Source: Enterococcus alcedinis
GTDB lineage: Bacteria > Bacillota > Bacilli > Lactobacillales > Enterococcaceae
Reading direction: 5' to 3'
Length of the DNA: 64,000 nt
NCBI RefSeq assembly: GCF_014635985.1
Contig: NZ_BMDT01000002.1
Location: 248,001 to 312,000, forward strand
Part shown: piece after piece, positions 1-7,373 of the stretch
Position numbering within the stretch: position 1 is the first letter of the stretch
How the letters are laid out: each line of letters starts with the position of its first letter
Position numbers and translations under genes: made by a program
Notes under the pieces: model-generated
What the model saw: the letters and a program-made list of their open reading frames with translations, nothing else
Told to the model about the DNA's origin: nothing
Database searches by the model: none

Positions 1-68
1 AACAAGGCATCTGGTAACCCTAAACTAATAAATGTGATATAAATAATTGTTAAAAATAAGACCGCCAT
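1..68 (-). CDS. MFS transporter, N-terminal fragment cut by the window edge
   Basis: The first 22 codons of a minus-strand gene run off the left edge. An ATG at 66-68 follows a ribosome site (AGGAG, plus-strand 81-85). The peptide begins with a hydrophobic stretch followed by SLGLPDAL. That motif sits at the start of the first membrane helix in many major facilitator superfamily permeases of Firmicutes. The substrate cannot be told from this fragment. The gene is divergent from the acetyltransferase at 263. The family call rests on one short motif; any polytopic membrane protein would be the alternative. Confidence 0.55.
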   Translation of the reverse strand, partial: MAVLFLTIIYITFISLGLPDAL

Positions 69-262
69 GAATGTATACTTCTCCTAAATATCATATTTTA
101 TTTCCTATTCATCTTATCATTTGTCCGATTCAAAAACGAGTGAAAGACCCCTTTTTCCATTGATTTATCGGAATCCTGTTTTGTCGATTGCATCCGCCTG
201 CAAAGATAGATAAAATGAAAAGAACAGATGCAATAAAAATAAAATCCGTAAAGGGGCTTTCT

Positions 263-1018
263 ATGTTAAATCCAAAAAAAATCATTGCTGACTTGCGCCA
301 ATTAGGTGTCAAAGAAGACGATATTATTGTCGTGCATTCCTCTTATAATGGTTTACGTGGCGATCAACAAATCGAAGGTGGACCAGCAGCCGTCATTGAA
401 GCGTTAAAAGAAACGGTCTCAAAAGGCACACTCATTATTCCGACCTTTAGTTATGAAAATGTTCACCCCGAACAACCTGCTTTTAACGTAACGACGACAC
501 CTGTTTGTATTGGCATCCTACCTGAAACGATGCGTTTATCAAAAGACGTCATCCGCAGCGTCCATCCAACTCATAGTTTAGCTGTTTGGGGCAAAGATGC
601 GCAAAGTTTTACCGAAAACCACTACAAAGACCATACACCAGTTGGGGTGAACTCACCTTTAAGTGAGGCTTATCGCCGTGGTGGTAAAATCATTATGCTC
701 GGCGCACCGTTTGCTCGCAATACAAGCTTGCATGGTGTCGAAGAAAAAATCTTACCTGACTATTTATTTACGACCAATTATGATTACGACATCACGTTAG
801 AAAATAATGAAAAAATCACGATGCATGTTTTACGTCATGATTTTTCTCGCCACGAACAACGCTATGACCGTGTCTTAAATATCTTAGAAGAGGGCGTCGA
901 TTACAAGATCGGTAAAGTCTTAAATGGTCAGACATGTGTCATGAACGCACCGGCCGTTTGGGATAAAGCATTGGTTAAATATAAGGAAGACAGCCATTAT
1001 TTTGTCGATCCTCAGTAA
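263..1018 (+). CDS. AAC(3)-family aminoglycoside N-acetyltransferase-like protein
   Basis: A 251-residue cytosolic acetyl-CoA-dependent acetyltransferase of the antibiotic_NAT fold (AAC(3)/YokD type). Visible family motifs are VHSSY near residue 25, GGPAAVI near 40, HPTHSLAVWG near 108, and the LGAPFARNTSLHGVEE block near 150, whose His-x-x-Glu is the conserved active-site region. The longer frame opens at 188, but the ATG at 263 follows a purine-rich AAAGGGG, and the protein then starts at the usual point for the family. It stands alone between a divergent transporter and a terminator. Chromosomal members often have no proven resistance role, so activity on aminoglycosides is inference; the family is well supported. 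Confidence 0.85.
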   Translation: MLNPKKIIADLRQLGVKEDDIIVVHSSYNGLRGDQQIEGGPAAVIEALKETVSKGTLIIPTFSYENVHPEQPAFNVTTTPVCIGILPETMRLSKDVIRSVHPTHSLAVWGKDAQSFTENHYKDHTPVGVNSPLSEAYRRGGKIIMLGAPFARNTSLHGVEEKILPDYLFTTNYDYDITLENNEKITMHVLRHDFSRHEQRYDRVLNILEEGVDYKIGKVLNGQTCVMNAPAVWDKALVKYKEDSHYFVDPQ

Positions 1019-1047
1019 AAAGTGAAATTCATGAACGGAGCTAGAAT

Positions 1048-1081
1048 GGGCCTGTGACACCAGTCACGGCCTTATTTTTTT
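1048..1081 (+). terminator. Rho-independent terminator after the AAC(3)-like gene
   Basis: A GC-rich stem of the form GGCC-GTGAC / GTCAC-GGCC with one bulged base and an ACCA loop is followed by a T-rich tail. It begins 29 bases after the stop codon. The same hairpin type recurs at 26479-26504. Confidence 0.8.
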
Positions 1082-1107
1082 CATATGAACATTTGATGGA
1101 TAAACGG

Positions 1108-1212
1108 GTGACAAAAGTCTGCTTATCGCAAACTTCACTCAATTCGAGCAATTGAAAGTCCCAATTTTTCGAATTGATCGCCAGTTTCTGAGAGTCAAAC
1201 GACTTTTGTCAC
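1108..1212. repeat. Nested inverted-repeat element in the 1019-1343 gene-free gap
   Basis: This gap of about 325 bases holds no gene. It contains a terminator and then four concentric complementary arms: GTGACAAAAGTC at 1108-1119 with its exact complement at 1201-1212, AAACT 1130-1134 with 1183-1187, CAATTCGA 1140-1147 with 1169-1176, and AATTG 1150-1154 with 1162-1166. A loop of about seven bases caps them. Together they would fold into one long interrupted hairpin of about 105 bases. It could be a decayed miniature element, a structured RNA or a compound terminator. No open frame or match to a known riboswitch class was recognised. Confidence 0.5.
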
Positions 1213-1303
1213 ACCTCCAATCCGCTTGTCAGGCTTTTTTGGATTGCAGCAAAACTTTAGAAAAAAACAAAGAATTACTGATACGGTCGTTATGGTTCTA
1301 AGC

Positions 1304-1309
1304 TATAAT
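1304..1309 (+). promoter_or_regulatory. Consensus -10 box for the two-component operon
   Basis: A perfect TATAAT lies 35 bases before the chosen response-regulator start. The upstream -35 region is poor, which suggests an activated promoter, perhaps autoregulated. The box overlaps the upstream ATG at 1308, so translation cannot start there; this fixes the start at 1344. Confidence 0.45.
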
Positions 1310-1343
1310 GAAAGAAAGACATGTAAAGGATTGTGAGCATTTT

Positions 1344-2036
1344 ATGGAAAAAATTGTCGTAGTTGACGATGAAAAAGAAATCGCCCATTTAATAACAACT
1401 TTTTTACAAAATGATGGGTTTGACGTCCATACATTTTATGATGGGCAAACAGCTCTTGATTTTATTCAAACAAATGAGGTTTCGCTGGCTGTTTTAGATG
1501 TGATGATGCCTGGTTTAGATGGGTTTCAGCTCTTACAAGCCATTCGTCAAAGTTACTTCTTCCCCGTCTTAATGTTAACAGCAAAAGGCGAAGACCTCGA
1601 TAAAATTACTGGGTTAACGTTAGGCGCCGATGATTATATTACGAAACCATTTAATCCACTTGAAGTCGTCGCTCGTGTAAAAACACAATTGCGTCGCTTC
1701 AAACGCTATAATTTTGCGAATCAAGAATCGATTGAAGAGGAACTTTCAAAGGATGGGCTAACGTTAATTAAAAATAGCCATAAAGTCTTTTTGTATGAAA
1801 AAGAAATCTTGATTACACCGATTGAATTCAAAATTTTACAATATTTATTTGAAAAACAAGGGACCGTTGTCTCTTCCGAAACGTTATTTGAAGCCGTTTG
1901 GCAAGAAAAATACTTAGATAACAACAATACCGTGATGGCACACATCGCTCGCCTACGAGAAAAACTTGGCGAACAACCACGTCAACCAAAATTCATTAAA
2001 ACCATTTGGGGAGTTGGCTATCTCATTGAAAAATAA
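1344..2036 (+). CDS. OmpR/PhoB-family response regulator, VanR-like
   Basis: A 230-residue DNA-binding response regulator. The N-terminal receiver domain shows the acidic pair DD at residues 8-9, the phospho-acceptor Asp52 in LDVMMPG, the switch region MLTAKG and the conserved Lys in DYITKPF. The C-terminal half is an OmpR winged helix ending in WGVGYL. The layout and sequence resemble VanR regulators. The in-frame ATG at 1308 sits on the promoter -10 box, so the ATG at 1344 was chosen. It overlaps the sensor gene that follows. No glycopeptide-resistance genes are present in the window, so the regulated genes are unknown. Confidence 0.9.
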   Translation: MEKIVVVDDEKEIAHLITTFLQNDGFDVHTFYDGQTALDFIQTNEVSLAVLDVMMPGLDGFQLLQAIRQSYFFPVLMLTAKGEDLDKITGLTLGADDYITKPFNPLEVVARVKTQLRRFKRYNFANQESIEEELSKDGLTLIKNSHKVFLYEKEILITPIEFKILQYLFEKQGTVVSSETLFEAVWQEKYLDNNNTVMAHIARLREKLGEQPRQPKFIKTIWGVGYLIEK

Positions 2037-3114
2037 TAAAAAAATCAATCCCATCATCCAAAAGATATTAATCCAATATTTTTTAACGACCTTGATTCTT
2101 TTGCTTATTCTTGGCGGTACGCCTTTGCTGCTTCGACGCATTTTACTACAACGCGTATGGCAGGAAAAAGATTTCTTCTATCCTTTTTTATCTTTTGTAG
2201 GGAACAATTTAGTAGCGATTGTCATTGTCGGTGTGTTCATTATTTGGATTATTACCTCGACTTATTTTATGACCAAAATGACCGGTTATTTAAACGAAGT
2301 CATCCAAGGGACAAGTCAACTGCTAGACGAGCCTGACAAACGGCTGTATCTTTCCAAAGATTTATTTAACGTTCAAGAAGAAATGAACTTGTTACGCGAG
2401 CAAAACAATCACAACCAACGTGCAGCGAAAGAAGCAGAGCAACGTAAAAACGACCTGATTGTTTATTTAGCTCACGACTTGCGCACCCCTTTGACAAGCG
2501 TTATCGGCTATTTAACTTTACTACAAGAAGAACCTGACCTTTCGCCGACTGCCAGAGCCCGTTATACAGGAATCGCACTCGATAAAGCGCAACGACTCGA
2601 ACAACTGATTGGCGAGTTTTTTGAAATTACGCGTTTCAACTTAACCACACTCGTTTTAAATAAAGAGGTCGTTGATTTAAGTCTGATGTTAGAACAAATA
2701 AGTTATGAATTCTTACCAATTCTAGCTGAAAAGCATTTATCTTGGCACTTAGCGATTGAAAAAAATTGCCAAGTCACCATTGATGCTGAAAAAATGGAAC
2801 GCGTCTTTGATAACCTTATCCGTAATGCCATCAATTATAGCTACTCCGATACGACACTTATTCTCAGCCTATCCGTCGATGAACAAATCCAGATTTCCTT
2901 GAGTAATCAAGGGCCAACGATTCCACCTGAAAAAATTGAACGCCTTTTCGAACCCTTTTATCGGATGGATACCGCTCGTGGAACGAGTAGTGGTGGTACT
3001 GGACTTGGATTGCCGATTGCTAAAGAGATCATTGGGGCATTTGATGGCACGTTAACAGCCACGAGTGAAAACAATACCGTGACCTTTACCATTTGCTTAC
3101 CAAAAGATACTTAA
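2026..3114 (+). CDS. VanS-like membrane sensor histidine kinase
   Basis: A sensor kinase of about 362 residues. Two membrane helices near residues 17-38 and 62-84 enclose a short outside segment. A linker follows, then the dimerisation/phosphoacceptor helix with the H-box AHDLRTP (His about 150), the N-box DNLIRNAINYS, and the ATP-lid glycines in SSGGTGLGLPIAKEI. The H-box region closely resembles VanS proteins of enterococci. The TTG at 2026 lies 11 bases inside the regulator gene, giving translational coupling; a longer frame from 1966 would overlap by 71 bases and lacks a ribosome site. The signal is unknown. Confidence 0.88.
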   Translation: MKNNKKINPIIQKILIQYFLTTLILLLILGGTPLLLRRILLQRVWQEKDFFYPFLSFVGNNLVAIVIVGVFIIWIITSTYFMTKMTGYLNEVIQGTSQLLDEPDKRLYLSKDLFNVQEEMNLLREQNNHNQRAAKEAEQRKNDLIVYLAHDLRTPLTSVIGYLTLLQEEPDLSPTARARYTGIALDKAQRLEQLIGEFFEITRFNLTTLVLNKEVVDLSLMLEQISYEFLPILAEKHLSWHLAIEKNCQVTIDAEKMERVFDNLIRNAINYSYSDTTLILSLSVDEQIQISLSNQGPTIPPEKIERLFEPFYRMDTARGTSSGGTGLGLPIAKEIIGAFDGTLTATSENNTVTFTICLPKDT

Positions 3115-3121
3115 ACCGATT

Positions 3122-3137
3122 CGTTTCACGTGAAACA
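3122..3137. other. parS centromere-like ParB (Spo0J) binding site
   Basis: The 16-mer CGTTTCACGTGAAACA differs from the bacterial parS consensus TGTTTCACGTGAAACA only at the first base. It lies between the sensor kinase stop and a terminator, outside any gene. In known genomes parS sites cluster around the replication origin and load ParB/SMC. No second copy was seen in the window. A chance 14-base palindrome with this exact sequence is unlikely. Confidence 0.8.
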
Positions 3138-3151
3138 TTTTGTGGAACAAT

Positions 3152-3195
3152 AAAAAACAACCGAGCACTCACATGAGGGGTCGGTTGTTTTTTTT
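3152..3195. terminator. Bidirectional terminator between the kinase and metallophosphoesterase genes
   Basis: An A-run plus ACAACCGA at 3152-3164 pairs with TCGGTTGT plus a T-run at 3181-3195, so it can act on both converging transcripts. Confidence 0.85.
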
Positions 3196-3201
3196 GATTG
3201 T

Positions 3202-4020
3202 TTAAAATCGAATCGTAAATGAACTGATTTCTGGTGGGACGCGAAAACGGGCATGAATTGTTGCCGTTCCTAAGCCACTGTTTACATATAAAGACGTACC
3301 ATCAGATAATTGGTACAGACCTTTTTTGTATTTACGAGCATAAGGTGGTGTCGGTGCTTCAATAAAGGGAATATTGATTTGTCCACCATGACTATGCCCG
3401 GCTAAGACCAATTGTGTATCCGTATCAATAAATTCATCCGCCACATCTGGTTCATGAGTTAAAATAATCGAATAATCATAGCGTTCACGATACGCTAATA
3501 CTTCTGCAGAGGATGGATTACCTAATAACGAATCATCCATTCCTCCAATAAATAAGACACCACCATTTGGCATCGTTAACGTCTGTCCACTGTTTCTTAA
3601 AACCGTAAAACCACCTTGATTCATCACCGATTCATAGATGCGAGACGCACCACCACCGTAATCATGGTTTCCCCACACCGCATACTTACCGGTTGTTGCT
3701 TGCATCGCAGCTAGTGCCGCAACGACTTCTTCGACGGGTGCATATTGTGCATAGTTATCAAATAAGTCACCTGTAAAAACAAGAATATCTGCTTGTTCTT
3801 GATTGACTTTGCGGACAATTTTATCCAAACGTTTTTCTGAATAGGCTTCAGATAATTGAATATCTGAAACTTGAACGACCTTCATCTGATTTTCCTTTGT
3901 TCCTTGTTCAAAGGTCATGTGATTGACTTTTACAAAACTTGGTTCGATTTTAAAAGCATACACAGGAATCAATACGAGGGTCAATACTGCGACTAACATT
4001 AGCCATTTTATCATTTTCAT
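3202..4020 (-). CDS. Membrane-anchored metallophosphoesterase (YkuE-like)
   Basis: A 272-residue calcineurin-like phosphoesterase with one N-terminal membrane helix (about residues 5-22) that places the catalytic domain outside. The two-metal-site motifs appear in order: a first motif with DIQLSEAY near 53 (Asp kept, the usual following His replaced), GDLFDN near 86, GNHDYG near 118, a THEPD motif near 189, and GHSHGGQ near 208. YkuE of Bacillus subtilis is a secreted relative. The substrate may be a cell-wall or lipid phosphoester, but the sequence does not show which. A GAGGG site six bases before the ATG supports the start. Confidence 0.85.
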   Translation of the reverse strand: MKMIKWLMLVAVLTLVLIPVYAFKIEPSFVKVNHMTFEQGTKENQMKVVQVSDIQLSEAYSEKRLDKIVRKVNQEQADILVFTGDLFDNYAQYAPVEEVVAALAAMQATTGKYAVWGNHDYGGGASRIYESVMNQGGFTVLRNSGQTLTMPNGGVLFIGGMDDSLLGNPSSAEVLAYRERYDYSIILTHEPDVADEFIDTDTQLVLAGHSHGGQINIPFIEAPTPPYARKYKKGLYQLSDGTSLYVNSGLGTATIHARFRVPPEISSFTIRF

Positions 4021-4140
4021 TTTAAACCCTCTTTCTAAAAAATAACTCTACTTATCATAGATTGAGGCGACACGTTTCGCTAGCACATCAGCAGATATTT
4101 AGAGAAAACTTAGAACTTAAAGCAAAGAATATCGATCAAT

Positions 4141-4172
4141 TTGCAACGAAGTATGATTTTCTTGCAACAAAG
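4141..4172 (+). promoter_or_regulatory. Candidate LytTR operator: 11-base direct repeat with 21-base period
   Basis: TTGCAACGAAG at 4141-4151 is repeated as TTGCAACAAAG at 4162-4172, exactly 21 bases (two helical turns) apart. LytTR regulators such as AgrA and ComE bind tandem half-sites with this kind of spacing. A weak extended -10 (TGCTATTCT, 4203-4211) lies about 30 bases downstream, so the repeats would sit just above the -35 region. The 10-base block ACTTGCTATT at 4200-4209 recurs at 4745-4754, in front of the LytTR gene. The regulator linkage is inferred from position and spacing. Confidence 0.5.
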
Positions 4173-4298
4173 CAAAAAGGACGAGCCCTTTTGAATCGGA
4201 CTTGCTATTCTTAGGTCAGAAAGAAACACACAGCAACAAACACATACAAACATTGTCGTCCGTCACATTCAGTCAAACCATAAAGGAGAACACTTATC

Positions 4299-4670
4299 AT
4301 GAAAAAAATCCAACAAACATTCACACAAACAACACTCGGTTCAATTATCTGGATTGCAATTTTAACAACGATCTTCGACTTCCCAGAAATGACGATTTTA
4401 AAAGTCGTTGCACTTGGTCTTATCGCTGGACTGGTTTTCGGAATTGCTTATCCCATGTTATGGCAACATGCCTCTTTCAAAACAAGAACGAAATTAACCA
4501 CGAGCGTGCTACTCAATACAGTTGCTGGAAGCTTGGCTGTCTACATTGTTTCACCATTAATGTTCCACTGGTTGCAACCGGCGCTAATCGGTATTTTCGT
4601 ATTAACCGTCTGTCTGCACCTTGTTGGCCTTTCTCTCTACATGCGCTTTGAAAAACGTCTGATCAAATAA
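4299..4670 (+). CDS. Small four-helix membrane protein, paralogue of the LytTR partner
   Basis: A 123-residue very hydrophobic protein with about four membrane helices (near 13-30, 35-56, 65-88 and 93-115). Its start, QTTLGSIIWIAILTTIF, is nearly the same as that of the protein at 5214, and the two align along their whole length (roughly half the residues alike by eye). Proteins of this size beside LytTR regulators (some classed as DUF3021) act as membrane inhibitors in the HdrRM/BrsRM-type systems of streptococci. It has its own AAAGGAG ribosome site. No terminator separates it from the LytTR gene 106 bases on, so one transcript may carry all three genes. The function is inferred from this neighbourhood. 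Confidence 0.65.
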   Translation: MKKIQQTFTQTTLGSIIWIAILTTIFDFPEMTILKVVALGLIAGLVFGIAYPMLWQHASFKTRTKLTTSVLLNTVAGSLAVYIVSPLMFHWLQPALIGIFVLTVCLHLVGLSLYMRFEKRLIK

Positions 4671-4776
4671 AATCAGCCCCTTTTAAGGAAAGAGACGTGC
4701 GCTTTTACATGCATTACGCTACACTGAAAGCATCAATAAAAAACACTTGCTATTGTACAGTAAAAAGGAGCGAAAC

Positions 4777-5217
4777 ATGAAAATCACGTATCAATGGGAC
4801 CCTTTACAACCCTTAAATGAAGTAAATATTATTGCGAACGAAAAAAATCAAGCCGAAGTCGAGAAAATATCGAAACATTTGAACACTGTTACCAACCTGT
4901 CCGTTATCAATCCAACCAATGATCGAAAATTATTACTTCCTTTAACCGAGATTGAATGCTTTGAATCCTTTGGACATTTATGCAAAGTTTTCACGAAAGA
5001 ACAAGACGTGTATCTCATTCAAAAACGGTTAAAGGAAATCCCTAAAATGAACTTGCATCATTTTCAGCAAATTAATAACGCGACGATTTTAAATATCGCC
5101 ATGATTCAATCGTTTCATTCCGGCGAACACGCCCGTTTAGAAGTACATACAACAACCAATCAATCGTATATCGTCAGTCGCCACTATGCCAAGCAAATAA
5201 AGGAGAAATTACAATGA
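4777..5217 (+). CDS. LytTR-family DNA-binding transcriptional regulator
   Basis: A 146-residue cytosolic regulator without a receiver domain. After a short N-terminal region, residues from about 45 to the end form a LytTR DNA-binding domain: LLPLTEIECFES, the beta-strand segment with VYLIQKRLKEI, HHFQQINNATILNI, and a closing basic SRHYAKQIKEKL. The ATG at 4777 follows AAAAGGAG; the frame runs upstream to a TTG at 4747 without ribosome site. Its stop overlaps the next ATG by four bases (ATGA), so the regulator and the membrane protein at 5214 are translationally coupled, as in LytTR regulatory systems where the membrane protein restrains the regulator. Confidence 0.85.
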   Translation: MKITYQWDPLQPLNEVNIIANEKNQAEVEKISKHLNTVTNLSVINPTNDRKLLLPLTEIECFESFGHLCKVFTKEQDVYLIQKRLKEIPKMNLHHFQQINNATILNIAMIQSFHSGEHARLEVHTTTNQSYIVSRHYAKQIKEKLQ

Positions 5218-5621
5218 TCAATGAATTAAAAAATAACTTTACGCAAACAACAGTCGGTTCGATTATCTGGATCGCTATCTTAGCAACCATTTTTAACTTC
5301 CAAGAAACAACACCACTCCACCCTATCTGGACAGTGATTGCCATCGGCTGTATCTTCGGCTTCATCTTTGGAGTGATTTATCCCTTTTTATGGAATTATT
5401 CAACTTTTAAAGCAAGTATCAACATTGCCATTAGCACCGTGCTCAATACAATCGGCGGTACGTTAGCCGTTTATCTTTTCTCCCCAACAATGTTCAACTT
5501 TATCAAACCCTACATCATCGGGATTGTGCTTCTAACATTAATTGGCCATACGCTAGGATTTTATGCATATTCAAAAATGGAGAATCGAAAATTAGCAGCG
5601 GAACTCAATCAGAAAATATAA
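5214..5621 (+). CDS. Membrane partner (probable inhibitor) of the LytTR regulator
   Basis: A 135-residue protein with about four predicted membrane helices. Its start overlaps the LytTR stop by four bases. It is a paralogue of the protein at 4299: both begin FTQTT-GSIIWIAIL and share a central LNT--G-LAVY-SP motif. In the known LytTR regulatory systems of streptococci, the gene directly behind the regulator encodes the membrane protein that keeps it inactive, so that role is the best inference. A hydrophilic basic tail of about 20 residues would face the cytosol. A strong terminator follows. Confidence 0.7.
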   Translation: MINELKNNFTQTTVGSIIWIAILATIFNFQETTPLHPIWTVIAIGCIFGFIFGVIYPFLWNYSTFKASINIAISTVLNTIGGTLAVYLFSPTMFNFIKPYIIGIVLLTLIGHTLGFYAYSKMENRKLAAELNQKI

Positions 5622-5676
5622 AAAAACAATCACCTGAAACGACTCTTTGGAAGTCGGTCAGGTGATTCTTTTTTAT
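5622..5676. terminator. Bidirectional terminator ending the LytTR operon and the DUF3885 gene
   Basis: AATCACCTGA at 5628-5637 pairs with TCAGGTGATT at 5658-5667, with an inner CGACT/AGTCG stem. It is flanked by an A-run on the left and T-run on the right. Confidence 0.88.
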
Positions 5677-6257
5677 TTTTGTTTTTCAAAAGCTTCTTTG
5701 ATGACTTCATCAGGGAAATAAATCACATAACCTCGGTCATCATACACATGTAGAATAATCCCATTTTGCGGGTGAATGAGATAAACACTTGGGTAATCTG
5801 CTTCTTTGGTTGTTTTAAATCGCGGTTTACGGTTTAGGAAATCTTGATTCAGCAAACAAACAATCAACTTAGACCAATCAATATTTTGGCTGATTGTTGT
5901 CAAAATCAACTGCTCTCCTTCTCCCTTGTGATAATCGCTTTGATGACTACTAAAAATAACTGATTTTCTTTGCTTGATAATTTTCCGAACAAATCCATGG
6001 TGCTTCCCGTTTACGGTCTGGGAAGCAGTGTCAATGACGATGATAACTTCTTGATTTCCAGGAAATAATTGGTTTATAACCACACTTACTTCCTTTCTAG
6101 CCGATGAAAACATCGTTTCATTGTATTCGCCATTTTCTAAGAATTGATATTGATCTTTAGCTAAATCAAATAACTCAAACAGCGGATCATTTTTCCACAT
6201 TTGTGGCTCAAGTGCCATTCCCCCATAGCAATCTTGCATTATTTGATCTAAATTCAT
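5673..6257 (-). CDS. DUF3885-domain protein
   Basis: A 194-residue soluble protein without signal peptide or membrane helix. The C-terminal part carries the HVYDDRGYVIYF segment, characteristic of DUF3885, a domain found as single or scattered copies in Firmicutes. Its molecular role is not known. GGAGG precedes the ATG. The neighbouring ornithine cyclodeaminase-type gene lies 36 bases upstream on the same strand, so the two may share a transcript. Confidence 0.6.
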   Translation of the reverse strand: MNLDQIMQDCYGGMALEPQMWKNDPLFELFDLAKDQYQFLENGEYNETMFSSARKEVSVVINQLFPGNQEVIIVIDTASQTVNGKHHGFVRKIIKQRKSVIFSSHQSDYHKGEGEQLILTTISQNIDWSKLIVCLLNQDFLNRKPRFKTTKEADYPSVYLIHPQNGIILHVYDDRGYVIYFPDEVIKEAFEKQK

Positions 6258-6293
6258 GAACCTTCCTCCATTTTCAGCTCCAGAAAAACGACA

Positions 6294-7280
6294 TTAACCC
6301 CACTCGAGTCCTTTTGCTTTAATTTTTGCTTGCTCAAGAATCATTTTAGCCGTAATCACGTCTTGCGCCGCTATGCCAACCGATTTGAAAAAGATGATTT
6401 CTTGGTCATTTTCTCGCCCAACCAGTGTACCGTTAATGACTTCACCGATATCGCCTGTAAACTGCTCTTTTGTAATCGTTTGGTCTGCTAAGGGAATCAA
6501 TAAATCGCCGCTTTCTGATAACACTGCTTCTTCGGAATCAAAATAGATCTTTTGACTACGAACGAGCAACGATGCTGGAATTTCTTGCATCTGTGGCTGA
6601 TACGACCCAACACCACTAACTGTCGCACCGGCTTTCACTAATTCCCCATCAAACACCGGACTGGTTGCCGTCGTTGCAACGATAATTAAATCGGCATCTG
6701 TAATCGCTTCATTCGCCTCTTCAACAGCCATAATCTTCACACCATAATGATGCAATTTTTGCTTCATCTCAGTGACAAATTTTTGGGTTTTCTCAAAATC
6801 ACGCCCTGCCACTTGGACTTCCTCAAGTGATCTGGCAATCAGCATCGCTTCTAATTGTGCCGCTGCTTGAGCTCCGGTCCCAATTAACGCCCCTTTTCGG
6901 CAGTCTTTTTTGGCTAATTGTTCAAAAGCCACACCTGACGCTGCCCCTGTTCGTAATTCTGTAATGTACGTCCCGTCTAACATTCCGGTAATGGCTCCTG
7001 TTTCGTTATCTAGAACAAGGACCTGTCCGTTAATGGTCGGTAACCCTTTTCGGCTATTTTCCGGAAACATCCCTAAAATTTTAATACTTGAAGCGGATTC
7101 CTCGCTACAATAAGCGGGCATATAAATAAAGGTGCCTTTGCCGTTTTCTGTCCCAATTTGCGTTCGTAATGGCACTTCAACTTTTCCTTCTGAATATAAA
7201 CGAAAAGCTTTTTCGACTGCTGTCATAGTCTCTTTTAATGTAAAAAATTCTTGAATGTCTTCTCTTGAAAGTAGTAACAT
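6294..7280 (-). CDS. Ornithine cyclodeaminase/mu-crystallin family NAD(P)-dependent enzyme
   Basis: A 328-residue cytosolic enzyme. Residues 30-110 carry the substrate region with an Arg (VPLRTQ) and the Lys in SSIKILG. A Rossmann motif GTGAQAAAQ lies near 135, and a GEVINGTLVGR segment near 283. The family includes ornithine cyclodeaminase, alanine dehydrogenase, ketimine reductase and amino-acid-derived siderophore enzymes. Nothing nearby fixes the substrate, so only the family is called. The ribosome site AGAAGGAG lies seven bases before the ATG. A TATAAT on the minus strand (plus 7319-7324) overlaps the tail of the upstream gene's terminator. Confidence 0.82.
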   Translation of the reverse strand: MLLLSREDIQEFFTLKETMTAVEKAFRLYSEGKVEVPLRTQIGTENGKGTFIYMPAYCSEESASSIKILGMFPENSRKGLPTINGQVLVLDNETGAITGMLDGTYITELRTGAASGVAFEQLAKKDCRKGALIGTGAQAAAQLEAMLIARSLEEVQVAGRDFEKTQKFVTEMKQKLHHYGVKIMAVEEANEAITDADLIIVATTATSPVFDGELVKAGATVSGVGSYQPQMQEIPASLLVRSQKIYFDSEEAVLSESGDLLIPLADQTITKEQFTGDIGEVINGTLVGRENDQEIIFFKSVGIAAQDVITAKMILEQAKIKAKGLEWG

Positions 7281-7330
7281 GCTTTTTCTCCTTCTTTACT
7301 GCTCGATTCTCTTTTTTCATTATAACAAAA

Positions 7331-7368
7331 AAGCTTATTCAACAAGCAAATACTTGTCAAATAAGCTT
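7331..7368 (-). terminator. Terminator after the glutathionyl-hydroquinone reductase gene
   Basis: Read on the minus strand, AAGCTTATTT-GACAAG pairs with CTTGTT-GAATAAGCTT, followed by TTTTTG. The next gene's -10 box starts directly behind the T-run. Confidence 0.8.
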
Positions 7369-7373
7369 ACGTT

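Noticed and set aside
263-1018. Calling the AAC(3)-like gene an acquired resistance determinant.
   Set aside because: No mobile element or compositional break surrounds it, and chromosomal members of the family often lack resistance activity.
4202-4651. 149-codon plus-strand frame overlapping the membrane protein gene at 4299.
   Set aside because: It is a shadow frame: low-complexity Asn/Thr/Cys-rich translation, while the overlapping frame has a ribosome site and a paralogue at 5214.
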